Shown here in pieces: positions 31,301-42,359 of a stretch of DNA of 64,000 bases (position 1 is the stretch's first letter; each line of letters starts with the position of its first letter). The notes under the pieces are model-generated. The model was not told the DNA's origin. It worked only from the letters and a program-made list of their open reading frames with translations, and ran no database searches. Origin of the DNA: Phaffia rhodozyma (Eukaryota; Basidiomycota; Tremellomycetes; Cystofilobasidiales; Mrakiaceae); NCBI GenBank assembly GCA_014706385.1, contig JACGZH010000009.1, forward strand, positions 1 to 64,000, written 5' to 3'. The position numbers were made by a program, and so were the translations under genes.

Positions 31301-31573
31301 GGCAAACGAGATGTTGGAGCTTGCCGCTGCCAAGGGCGTCAAGCCTTGGATCCAGGAGCTCAACATGAGCCAGGCTGGAGAGGCCGTCCAGGGCTTGTAC
31401 GATGGAAAGGTCAGATACCGATACGTCCTCCACAACGACAGTGAGTGCTCTCAGTTTGTGTGATGATCTTACGATTATCTTGTGATGATCACTTTGTATG
31501 CTTGCACAAGCCCCTGACTGTATCTCTGAGCTCATGTTTCTGTCCGATCACAATAGTCCCTAAGAAAAACTAG
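28320..31573 (+). CDS. Zinc-dependent alcohol dehydrogenase, cinnamyl-alcohol (ADH6/YahK) type
   Basis: NADP-linked reduction of medium-chain and aromatic aldehydes is the usual activity of this family. The catalytic zinc site is in CGVCGSDVHTI and GHEIIGRVTKVGP. The structural zinc cysteines are spaced C-x2-C-x2-C-x7-C in GSCTKCPDC plus the next two exons. The Rossmann motif is VGIVGIGGLGHIALQ. The C-terminus is KVRYRYVLHNDIPKKN. It is broken into very many short exons, including a 16-base exon (28982-28997) and a 9-base micro-exon (29077-29085, ACTGTGGAG) that together build NIENCGVCG. Exons upstream of NWTDFKLIEY are less certain; I start at MTAQ (28320), which leads in frame to MSGFFWVSSPDIS. 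Confidence 0.82.
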
Positions 31574-31795
31574 AGGCGATCTTGCCTTTTCAAGTCTCAT
31601 CGGGTTACCTCATAAGCTGTAGCACTACTTGTCATGAAGTCTGTTCATATGTTTTTGTCTTTGATGCTAAGAGTATGTTTTAGTATGGCTCGCGTTTCTT
31701 CTCAGTTATGTGTGCGGTGAATATCTATGACTCCCCTGTCTCTGGCCTGATCGCCAATATGAACAACGAAAGAGAATGATAGACACATTACATGA

Positions 31796-34177
31796 TCAAT
31801 TGTTACCCTTTCGTGCGCCACCTCTTCCTCCTGTGCCTCTAACGCTATGTCCGCCTCGCCCGCCCTTAGGCCCTCGGTTGACTCTTTCGGCCTTATTGCC
31901 CGACGTCTTTTCGTTTTCACCAACTTTCCGTTGGTATTGCGACCGCCAGCTACCACGCTCTTCTTTAGGTGGGGTTTTATACAAGTTAGCGACTTCAGCA
32001 AACGCAGGATGGGATGAAGGCAATGTCCATGGATGGTGAACGTGTTCAGTTGGAACGTTTTTGAGGGAAGGAATCCAGAGCTTGACATAGTCTCCCTGAG
32101 GATCATAATCTTTGGCTTGCTCTGAAAGTTGAGACAATGAAGAATCAGTTCCAATCTGAAAAGAATGTGTTAAAAAGAGCGTTTACTGACTGATGGGGTT
32201 GAAATATCTTGCTTCTCTAGGGTCAGTACCAACGCCTGCCACATATTGCCAGTTTCCCCAGTTGGAGCTCGTATCATAATCGATTAACTCTAAACGACAG
32301 AGCAGTACAGAACCGTCTTCAGAACGAGAGCATTGATGATTAAAGCCAAGATAACAGAGCAAACACTGACCTTCCTCGAAGACCTCGGCTCCAGCTCTCC
32401 AATCCACTAGATAGTCCTTGGTAAGGTAACAACCAACATTTTGACGACCGCGGTTGCTCATGAAGCCCGTTTCCTTCAATTCAATCATGTTGGCATCAAT
32501 AAAGCTGGAAATGTAGCCAAACCAGAAGTGTAAAGAAAAGTGAGTGGTCCAAAACCATTGCCAAACAAGTCAGAAATGAAGGTGAAACGAACGGAACACC
32601 AGTTTTCCCATCTCGCCACTTGTCTAACAGCGGTCTGCCTTCTTCATCCTCGCCCGCATACTTCCAGTCCGGACCTTCGTGTTGAGGTCGCGTGACAGAA
32701 TTGAACCCGTCCACATGGAATAGAGCAGGACCATACTTCATCGAGAGGAACGAGAAGTAGTCTCTCCAGAGCCTGTGAAATCACATGTCATCACAAAATG
32801 AGCGCAATTCGCGAAACAAACCATAGTGAAAGGAATTATGCGTACAACTCGAAGATCAGCCAGTACCTCGAGAACATCGAGTCGCACAGATTGTTTAGAC
32901 ATAGGTAAGCACCTCCGTAAAGTTCTCGATGTGCTTTCATAATTTTGACTCACGAATCCTTGGTACCTCTTCCTCGGTCGGTCCAAACTTCCTCCCACGC
33001 TTTAATTTCATTCCCGACTATCGGCGAAGAGACACACATAGAGTTCAAAACTGATCACTTAAAAACAAGACTGATTGACGACGTACTCATTCGTGGACTG
33101 AGGCAACCAAGTCCGAGCCAGGATGAAAATTTGGTCGAAAAGTCGCTACCAATAAGCCCGTTCCTTGTCTGCTTGTAGGTTGCTAATGGGGCTTTCTGAT
33201 GGTCACGTCCACAGTAGTATTTCATTCGTTCAAGCCCAGAGCTTTCACCGCCATGATATGGGTGAGCTGTGAAGGAATGAAAGGAATCTAAAGAGGAATC
33301 TGTTATGGGCTTAAGAAGAAGAGGCAGAATGTGCTCTAAGGAAGATTTTCCCTGAGGGGCTTGGTAGACATCAAGCGACTTTGGCCGAGGAGGTGGAGGG
33401 GGAAGAGATGTGGGCGTAGGTAGGTTGGGTCTGATCATCTCGTCCAACCCTTCGACTTTACCTCTGAAGGCAGTGAAGTTATCGGGCGTCTTAGAGGGCT
33501 TGAACGGGAGATCAGCCGGGTGAATCAAGGTCTTGGATCCCTCTAGGATGTTGATAGGAACTGGTGGCGAGAGCTTTCCCAATGCTTTCTGTATACGAGT
33601 TTCCTGTCGCATCTCTTCAGAGTTGACCTAAATTGGTAAACCAAGGTTCAGCAAACCAGTCATCTTTTAGACAGACCAAAGATACTTTTCGGACTGACTT
33701 CTTGAGCTACCCATACTCCGGAAACATCCATGCCGTCGTTTTGAAGCTGGCGAACAACTTCAGGGATAGCCTTCTCAGGTAGGCCATAGCCGATCATCAG
33801 GTCAGAATTGATTTTGCGGAGATTAGATTTAAGATCAAAGACACTCTCGGCCAAGAACCTGTCCACACATACAAAAAAACATTATTACAATGTGTACCCA
33901 GCAATGAAAACAGCAGAAGATCGTGTACACACTTGACACGGTTTCCACCACATCTCCATGTACCCAACACTCTGCTCTTCGGTTCTTCAAGTTTCTCGTC
34001 TTGATCGGGTTTAAAGCCGGGCAAGGCTGAAAGTGAGATAACTCGCTCATCGAAGATATAAACCGGCAGAACATGAGTGATTGACTTTGGAAAGTGATTC
34101 AAGATGGGGTTATCATGGATTCGAAGATCGTTTCGAAACAACAGAACCAAAACATTTGGCTTCGTAGTGGGCGACAT
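31796..34177 (-). CDS. Cryptochrome DASH (CRY-DASH) with RGG-rich tail
   Basis: Photolyase/cryptochrome-family flavoprotein. The N-terminal photolyase domain opens with [17 protein letters not shown] (about residues 10-26). The FAD-binding region contains [55 protein letters not shown] and [13 protein letters not shown] then GVGTDPR. These are typical CRY-DASH motifs. The FAD-binding stretch is followed by the [15 protein letters not shown] segment and a C-terminal extension rich in Arg and Gly ([16 protein letters not shown]). CRY-DASH proteins bind FAD and MTHF, repair pyrimidine dimers mainly in single-stranded DNA and may sense blue light. I chose the Met of [12 protein letters not shown]; an in-frame Met ten codons upstream (34207) is possible. 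About eight introns. Confidence 0.9.
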
Positions 34178-34515
34178 GATTTGCGCGATGAGGCCAAAGG
34201 AAAGCAAGTTGTCGAGAGAATGAACGATGCGGTTGGAGGGTGTTGAATTTGACTGGACTCCAGTGATGAAGAAGAGAACTCAAGATCGGTCTTGCAGAGC
34301 AAAAGATCGAATGAAGAAAGACCGTTCTCATCGTCTCCAATTTTACCTTTCTATTGCCAGTGAACGAAACGTTGAACGATCATCGAGAGTATTGTTCGAT
34401 CTGTGTCGTGAAAGATGATGATGACGTAAGTGTTTGCAATCACTGTGTTAGGAGCTCGATCAAATAAATGATCTCTTTCAACGAGGGTTCAACTGTCTCT
34501 GTTTGATCATCAACT
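34178..34515. other. Upstream region of CRY-DASH, nothing else recognised
   Basis: No coding motif; it separates the CRY-DASH start from the mobile element. Confidence 0.35.
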
Positions 34516-36118
34516 GTAGAAGCATCATTAATGGCCATCATGACAATGTCCATCATGTCCCACAGCCAGTGAAACTGACCAGAGAGGATGGCTTGCATGC
34601 AAGCTAGCAGGCATCGATCTCGACAGCTTATGGGACACAAAGCAGTTGGGAGAGGAGAACATTCTGCCACACTAGAACAATCTTTCATCATACAACAGTC
34701 TTCCGCATCAGAGTGCTCATCAGTTGCCTCAGAGAGTATTACTTTCCTCCATTCGAACTGAATCGCGAGAGAACAGCTCAGTCCCTGGCAGAGTTTCTCT
34801 CGCTTTTGCGACTGACAATCCCAGATGCTCAGCCTACCATCGGATTGATCACTCAATGAGATCAAACCGCCTGTGCCAATTTTAGAGTCCCAACGACGAC
34901 GGTTCGCCCGGTCGCTTAGTACGGACGGTATCGGCGTATCTGTCGGAGCGCTGATACCCACATCGTCTCCGACGTATGCTGATGACTATGAATGGAGACC
35001 GAGGATCCGAAGGCAAAGGTCGTCATCGAGTAGAGTACGTTCTGTGGGGGGGGGGGGTTAGGGCTGAACATGTCTCTGAACAACAGCGGTCTGCCTGAGC
35101 ATGGCACTCAAATGTCGCTCTCTCATAACTCAAGAAAGCACCTTGTGGGGGTGGGCAGAGACCGTCGGAAATGGTGACTGTGTATGAAGAGCATGCGAAC
35201 TTGTTGATAACTCTCCGTGGTAAGTGCTTCTCACGCTTACGCCAACGCTGATAACTGTCTTGTTCACCTCGGTTTCTCGCTTCAATTATTTGCTTCGGCT
35301 TCTATCTTCAGAGTTTCCTTCGTTCAGATCTGCCAGTCTCGATGGTCTCCGCGCTGCTCTCGTCTTGCACTCTCAGCCCTACTCTTCGCTCGCGACGTTC
35401 TTCGCTGCTCGACGGTGGAGACGTCTTCGCTAGGGTGCACACTTCAGCCGAGAGCAAGCGTACCACATGCTGCCGGTCTGTCTGTTGGAAGGACATTTAC
35501 GTATCTTTCTGGTCTTCGGCGACGGCGCCTTCTCGTCGCCTTCTTGTGGGCATGCCTCTGACACGGCGAAGATACTGTTTGCCAAGCTGGATGTCCCTGC
35601 GCTGCTCCAGGTCCGTCAAGCCTGGGAGTAGCGGACGTCGAGGATGTGCTCCGAGTGCTGTAGCGAGATCTCGGGAAGAGGCAGGGTGTGGGCGTCGACA
35701 GACTGTCGAAGCGTCTGTCTGGTGAGTCGGGTGTATCGTATATCTGTGTGTGTGTGTCTGTTCTTCACTATCTCAGGATAGTGTCTCGAGTACTGATCGC
35801 TCTCTCTGTCTTCTCTGTCTTCCCTGTCTTCCCTGTCTTCCCTGTCTTCTCTGTGCTTGTTCTCAGACTTGGCAGAACATAGATGTCAGTGCGTCCCGCA
35901 ACATACTCCACCTGGCCATGCACCAGGAGGAGAATGAGGGGGCGAGACTGCTGATGTGTGGCACTGCCGCTGCTGCTCTGGTCGTTACAGTCGACACCGA
36001 CACGGACAGTGAGGCTGCCCTAGGAACGGGGGCAGACTGGACGTATGACCCATGGGAGTCTGTGGTCTGTGGTCTGAGGACACCCTAGTCCAAAAGGGTC
36101 ATGTATCGAACACCATCA
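34516..36118 (+). mobile_element. Decayed Fanzor/TnpB-like element, longest copy of the family
   Basis: The right end (about 36060-36118) is the family terminal repeat in inverted orientation relative to the copies at 17.7, 20.0 and 21.7 kb. The left end (34516-34680) matches the derivative at 21926-22090. Inside on the + strand, separate frames give QRRRFARSLSTDGIGVSVG (34897 on), a possible zinc-ribbon remnant TTCCRSVC (about 35461) and the RuvC-III tail IDVSASRNILHLAMHQEENEGARLL (about 35880). TDG.xVS and the D-N-A-x-N tail are features I associate with fungal Fanzor proteins. Stops and frameshifts split the gene; a run of 12 G at 35046-35057 is one break. The element is probably dead. Confidence 0.5.
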
Positions 36119-36206
36119 GTTGCGACTGCTTTCTAGTAGCTAAACCCATACTAAGTATTTAGTATAACCAGAGGAATCGCTCTACGAGATGTTGACATCG
36201 AAATTA

Positions 36207-39200
36207 TCAGCATTTGGATCTCAACTTCTTATATTGATGAGACAAGAGAAGATCAAAGCTTGATAACTCACTGATTCCGTATTCGACCCTGTCTGACCAA
36301 CTCGTCTGCTTCTCTGCCTGCGCAAGAGATACTATACTCTCTTCCTCAATAAACTTCTTCCCAGGACCCAACAGCCCGTCTGAACCGCTCCCTGCCTCGC
36401 TGCATGCGACCTTGATCTTCGACACGGCGCCTTCGATGAATTCCCTACACGTTTGACCGTCGTTCAGACCTTCGTCGTCTTCAGTTCCACCAACAGGTAA
36501 TGTGTAGGTCAAGTCTGGTCGATTTCTTTTATGAAGCAGAATATCTCTGGGAATGGCTTTGAATGCAAAGAACTTGGAGGGTGGGATAGGAACAGTAGTC
36601 GTAGAAGGGACAGGGGCGTTCTCGGCAGAAGATTTCGAGAACGAAAACGGCTTAAGGAGGCTCCTTCTTTTCTGAGTTGTAGATGAATTGGCCGGATTAG
36701 ACACTGAGGGCGAAGACGAATCATATTGAGAGTGGGAGGAACTGGATATTTTGTTCGTAAGAGAATATGAAGTCAGTCGAGTGGTTGACTCATCCGTATC
36801 CTCATAGATGATTTTGAAGCTGAAAGTGAATACATAACATGATCGGGTTAGCAAGGCCGCCGGTTTAGAAGATCGTAGTAGCAAGCCAGAAACTCACCCA
36901 TAATTCTCTTCGGGGTCTTTTCCGGACTCTTGTAAAGGAGATAGAATATATTCTCCACGCTGTAATCCAAGTACAGTTGCAAGAGGAATCCGAGTAAAAC
37001 TGACAACCCTGTGTGACAAACAGAGACGAAGCTAAAATCTTGAACACAACCATAATCAAAAATAAGATAGAGAATCATCTCACTTTTCTAGTTGGAATTC
37101 ATACGAGCAGACATAGAGAGCTTGCTCTGTCTATCCTCACGAAAACATAAAAGAGCTCTTGTCAAAGACTGATTCTACAGGTAGTTATGAATCAACATCG
37201 CACTTACCAGAAGCAGAACCTTCTCTTCAAACGAGGGACTAATGGTTCGACTTTGCTCCACGGGAGAAAAAAGAGTCCATCCAGCCTGACGAGTCTCTCC
37301 TTCATTCAGAACCCGTGCTGTACAGGTCTCAACTGTTTTTTTGTAATTCATCCGATTGGTTAGATGGTCATATCTGGAGGAAGAATCATAAGAGCAAATT
37401 GACTGACTGGCTTCAGCTCGGATGATGCTCAGTCGAAGAAGATTTGAAGGCTCCGAGACCTGAAGCTTTTCTGAGAACTCGGTAAAGATTGATATACTCC
37501 GTTGCCCCAACATGAATGAGATTATCGCTTCGATTTTCGATAAGAAGTATAAGTGTTATCATTGAGTGTATATGCGATAGAAATCAAGACAAGAATAACG
37601 AAACACACCTTGAGCGAAGAAGTCGGTAAACGAAGATGAATACATCCTCGCAAGGGAGTTCAGTCCATCGTTGATCATACCATGGAAGTCTCGCTTTCCC
37701 GTCCTAAGCATTTGAGAATGTCCACTCAGTTATCAATGCTCAATGTGTCGAGATCATCTTCGATATTGATTGGAGAACATACCTAGTGAAATCACCTTTC
37801 AAGCTGATAAAGATTGAATGATAAAAACAAGCGAATAGTTAAGAACGGACGTCATGATCAGATATAGAATTGAGGGCAAACTCACGCTGAAGTGCCCGCA
37901 TACGCTTTAGAAATCGCATCTCCGTTGTTCGCCCAGATGTCGTTGAAAACCGTCTCCAGAGTTGATCTTGGAAGAGCAGATAAGTTGGTCAATCCAACAC
38001 TGGCAAGTTGGGTCGTGAGGACACTCCTTGCAAATGCAGACTAAAAGCAGGGGAAATTAAATCAGTGGTCGCGTTCCACTCTCTCGATTGATTGTAAATC
38101 TCACCTGAACTACGTTAGTTCTATCCAAACAATCGATGCAGCTATCAAAGCAGAAACATGGTCAGAGAATCGCGCCATGACACATCAGAGAAAACCGATG
38201 CTTACTTTGTTCGGAAGGTCCCCTTTTGAGTCTTTGAGAGGGGTCCAAGCTCAAAGTATCTGCACACACAAATGATAACGCCAAAGGCTTAGCAGAGAGC
38301 TCAGAAATAAGGTCCTGGAACTTGTAACTACGTACCCTTGATTAGCGAATGTCCTGTCTAGTTGATGAACTAGTTTTGAAACATTCTCGAACTTCATTCC
38401 CCGGCATCTAGAAGCGAACCTCCCAAAGAATGGATAATTATTGCATATGGCTGTCGTAGCCTTTGTAAGAGAGATGTATTATCGAAAGAATTCACGTACT
38501 CATGGTGGAAATCAAATCTACAACAAGAAAGAAAATGTGTGAGAGCGTTGATCTGAATTCCTAGTCAACTCTTTCGACTTACTGTGTGTATCTAAAATGA
38601 ACAGGAAGAGAGCAATATCCAGGTATGAGTGTGAGACGAACGTAGACGACAGTAAGAATTTAATTAATTAATCACTCACTGAACGTCATCCCTACCCAGA
38701 CTGGCTAACAAATCTCTGTATCCATTAGTCACCACAGCTTCTTTTCCGGTCAATTCGCTCAGAGAAACAATAGCCTAATAAAACATCATTGCGAAGAATC
38801 AGTCAAGATTGAAGGCACGCAGGTGTGTCTCATGGCCAGAACGTACCTGAGGCCCATAGTGTTTGTTGAGCGTATCGAAATGGACGGTCATCGGGCCTTT
38901 CGAGTCTTCTACAGGTCTATCTAACATAGGTGCCGGCTTTAGGGCCAAGGCCGAGGCTGAATAAGGCGACTGGGACCAGAATAATGGGATGGACCCTCGA
39001 ATCTGGGTAAAAGAGAACGTTCGGCCCTTAAGGTACGTATACCATCAATGGTTCGTTTTCCGCCATTTGTAGATACGAGACGTGAGTGATCGAGTGGTCA
39101 ACATATTTCTCAAACTGAGAACAACCGAATAGAAGGAATGAAGAATATACCTCGGCTTGAACGATCTGCTCAGTCTCCACAAAGTTGGCTACATCACCCT

Positions 39201-40799
39201 CATCATCAATCCCTCGCCGCTGATATCTCAGCCCGGCCCGGTCTCTGCTTCTTCGCGAAATGACGGTCAACCGGACCGGCATCTTGCCAGATATTTTCTT
39301 GGACTCAGTATCATCATCGTTCTCATCTTCCTCAGATGAAGATGAGGATGAAGAAGATGAGGTCGATTCTGATTTAGAGGTAAGAGTGTTAATTGATCGA
39401 GGAAAGTGTAACGTCGCCGTTTGAACCCAACCCTGCATGATCGGTAGAACATATGCATGCAACTTGAGTTCGTTGACAAAAGAAGGTAGCTAGTTAGTCA
39501 TTGTACATCTGAGTCTCACATAAATTCCGTTCAAAAGCCCTTAACTCAAGAACTACTTACTCCAGCATCCACAAACTCCCGACTCAACCACTCATTCCAC
39601 CAAAACCTTCTCTCAACTCTCCTCCATAGAGGAAGATGTAACGAAGGCTCGATCAGGTCTTCCTCTCTCCCTTCAAATCCACCAAGTTTAGCCTGCTTGG
39701 CGTTCAGGTTGGTCGTTAGATCGACATCATAGCTGAAAAACATCTGCCCTGAGGCAAACTGAGAGGCGATCGAGAGTACCACCTTAGACTCGAGCTGCGA
39801 ACGCGACGCTGAGGTCGATGATGCCGGTGTCAGGCTGGGTCCGGATTGACTGATGGAAGGGGCGGAAAACTCGGATGGAGCTTGCGTTGGTTCATCGGCC
39901 GGTCTTCTGGGGCCAGGGCTGGTCGTCCTACTGGGAATGGCGGACGAGACGGCCGACGAACCTTTGATGAAAGGGTTCCAGTTGAAAAGACCCGGTGCAT
40001 TCGACTTGGCCGTTGTCTCTTCCTCACTTTCAGTCTGGTTCTCCTCTCTCTCCGGACCGGGCGTTTGAACTTCTCCCGATCGAAGCCAATCCGATCGGGC
40101 TGCATTCTCTTCTATGGATGCTCTTGAGTCAGCTGGCGCGTCGCGAGATCGAACATGAGAAACAAAGGAACAGAGCTTTCTGATAGCTTCTTGGGCCTCG
40201 GTAGGTACCAAAGGAATGGCCTGGACGTTACCGATCTTGTAAATCGGGTGCACAGAGGATGGAACTATGTTATGCGTGCGCAAGATCTGATCAATTCGTA
40301 GACATGGCCCATCAAAATAGTTTTAGAACAAACATACATGATCCAGCCTGTTTGGATTCGACAATAACTAACAGATAGCCAGCTGGTAGTGATAGATAGT
40401 ATCAGGCATCGAGAGCTGAAGCAGAAGATCCGGCGAAAAAGAATGGACTATACCATTCCACAACCGAACGATCCCAACAAGTCCTTTGACCTCAGCCTCT
40501 TCTCCACCGCTCTGGAGCTCTCCTTCTTCCAGAACCTCGACTTTGCCCTTTAGACCCCAACCGATCTTGATGCCACCCTTGACCGCGTCATATTTCCATC
40601 TGACACTCCTAACGTACAATCCGGATTCGTTTGAAGAAATCCACAGGGTATCATAGATAGACGTCGGCCGCGGAGGGACCTGAAGTGAGGGCGGGAGGGA
40701 GCCGCCGAGCATCGACTGGACGGTTGAAGGACTTCGAGCATGATTCGACGAAGCTCCAGGCTTAGAACCAAACGGAAGGGCTGAAGACTGAGGCCCCAT
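36207..40799 (-). CDS. Sac-domain phosphoinositide phosphatase, Sac2/INPP5F-like
   Basis: Removes phosphate from phosphoinositides on the cytosolic side of membranes. The Sac domain shows [11 protein letters not shown] and [13 protein letters not shown] (39.0-39.2 kb), the catalytic CX5R loop [12 protein letters not shown] (38105-38140) and then [22 protein letters not shown] and [17 protein letters not shown] following region (about 36.9-37.3 kb; [29 protein letters not shown]) fits the hSac2 module, which separates it from Sac1 and Fig4. No transmembrane pair typical of Sac1 is seen. Low-complexity Ser/Pro and acidic stretches (e.g. about 39.33-39.38 kb) interrupt the N-terminal half. The final exon is either read through to a stop at 36207 or spliced at a GTGAGT near 36268, so the extreme C-terminus is uncertain. 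Many introns. Confidence 0.82.
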
Positions 40800-41126
40800 T
40801 CAGATAAGAGAGTATGTGTATGTATGTATCTGTAGAAAAGAATGAGGAAAGATGGAATGACGAAGACAGAAAAACGTAATGAAACGATGTTGATGTAAAT
40901 AGTGAGACGAGAGTTCGCCAAATATCTCGCGCTTATCGTCAGACCAACTCCGGTCGAGACGAAGAGATGAGATGAGATGAGATTAGAGAACAACAGACAA
41001 TCTGTCGACTTCTCAACATACCATCCGACCTACTCTGTATCCCGAGCATCAGCCAGATCTACCCAGGAAACCATCTTGTCTTTTGTGCAAATCCTATACA
41101 GATACATCTGAACTCTTCAACACAGA
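40800..41126. promoter_or_regulatory. Divergent promoter between the Sac phosphatase and OHCU decarboxylase genes
   Basis: 327 bases between two ATGs facing away from each other. No specific operator recognised. Confidence 0.4.
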
Positions 41127-41884
41127 ATGGTCTCCCCAACGCTCCCTCCGCTCTCCTCCCTTTCGGAGCCGTCGTCGCCTGCCTTGGCCAACTTCCTGTC
41201 GACACTCCTCGAGCCGACACCGATTTTACTAGAGAAACTAGTGCCTCGTCTGGCAGAATCCCTCTCTTCCGATCCTCCTCATGCTTACAGAGATGTATTG
41301 GACAGAGGACAGGGTATCATGGTTGAACAATGGACGTTAGAAGATCAGAGTGTCTTTATCGGCGGACATCGTGAGTGATTCTTGCTTGTATCCGCTTGCA
41401 TGGAAAGCTTTCACATGGCTGATAAGTTTGATGTTGAACTGAAACTCGACAGCCCGTATCGGTGAGGGCGACATTCTTAGTGAGCTCAGCAAAAAGGAGC
41501 AGGGAGCTACCGGAGCCCCTACCAGTCAGGCCACTCTTGACCGGTTCGTTTTTTTTTCTCTCCTTATGATCAATGTATTCTCGAGCCATGTTCCCCTCAT
41601 ATCTGACAGACAGTATCCATTCGTGTTCGAACACATCGTTCAGACTCAGAGATCTCAACACTTCATACGAAGAGCTGTTCCCCGGTCTAAGATACATCAC
41701 TTTTGTCAACGGGCGATCTCGAGCGGCCATCATTCCAGAGATGGAAACCCAGATAAGAGTAGGCACGCCAGACGAGAAAAGAGTCCGACCAGCAGGATCA
41801 GAAGAATGGAAGAGCGAAGTCAAGCGTGCGGTGGATGATGTTTGGAAGATCGGGCAGAGTCGACTGAAGGTATTGTTGAATTGA
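41127..41884 (+). CDS. OHCU decarboxylase (urate degradation)
   Basis: Decarboxylates 2-oxo-4-hydroxy-4-carboxy-5-ureidoimidazoline to (S)-allantoin, the last step in converting urate to allantoin. Three exons (41127-41370, 41453-41543, 41644-41884) give 191 residues. Family motifs are present: GGHPRIGEGDILSELSKKEQ (spanning the first splice), the helical LNTSYEELFPGLRYITFVNG and GRSRAAIIPEM. The catalytic His of the family is the one in GGHPRIG. Length agrees with single-domain fungal versions. It is divergently arranged with the Sac phosphatase gene; no other urate gene is in the window. Confidence 0.9.
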
Positions 41885-42359
41885 GAGATGACCCATGTTT
41901 CGAACGTAAAGCGAATGGTCTGCACCTTTCGACCCACGTTGATGAGATACCATGGGACAACAACACTAGAAAACAAACGTTTGACTGAAATGAGAATAAA
42001 TGTCGTCGCTACTCCTTCACGTTCAACCGCATCTTATCCTGTCTAGCCACTCTGCCATCTGTTCCACTTAAGGTGAGCTAGGACGGATGGAAGTATCCAT
42101 TCGCGATGACAGGTCGAGCTGACCAAAGGATGCGTCATTTTGTGGGCGTAACAAGTTCCCGCATCCGGAAGTACTTTCCCATCATTCGCCCTCCTTCTGC
42201 CATCTCCCTTGTTTCTGCAACTATCTCTTCAACCCTATCCGATTCAATTCTATCCGTCTTATTATTGTTGTTATTGTATCCAATCCGGTGCCAACTCGTT
42301 CAGCACTCTCTTTGCTGCATACAAATCAAACCCTCCATCACCATCTACTACCATTCCAA
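41885..42359. other. Spacer and 5' leader of MAF1
   Basis: No gene recognised. Pyrimidine-rich segments (42190-42260) lie upstream of the MAF1 ATG. Confidence 0.4.

Noticed and set aside
34440..34961. 173-codon minus-strand ORF
   Set aside because: It overlaps the Fanzor-like element on the opposite strand and has no recognisable domain; conservation with 21.9 kb is explained by the shared element end.
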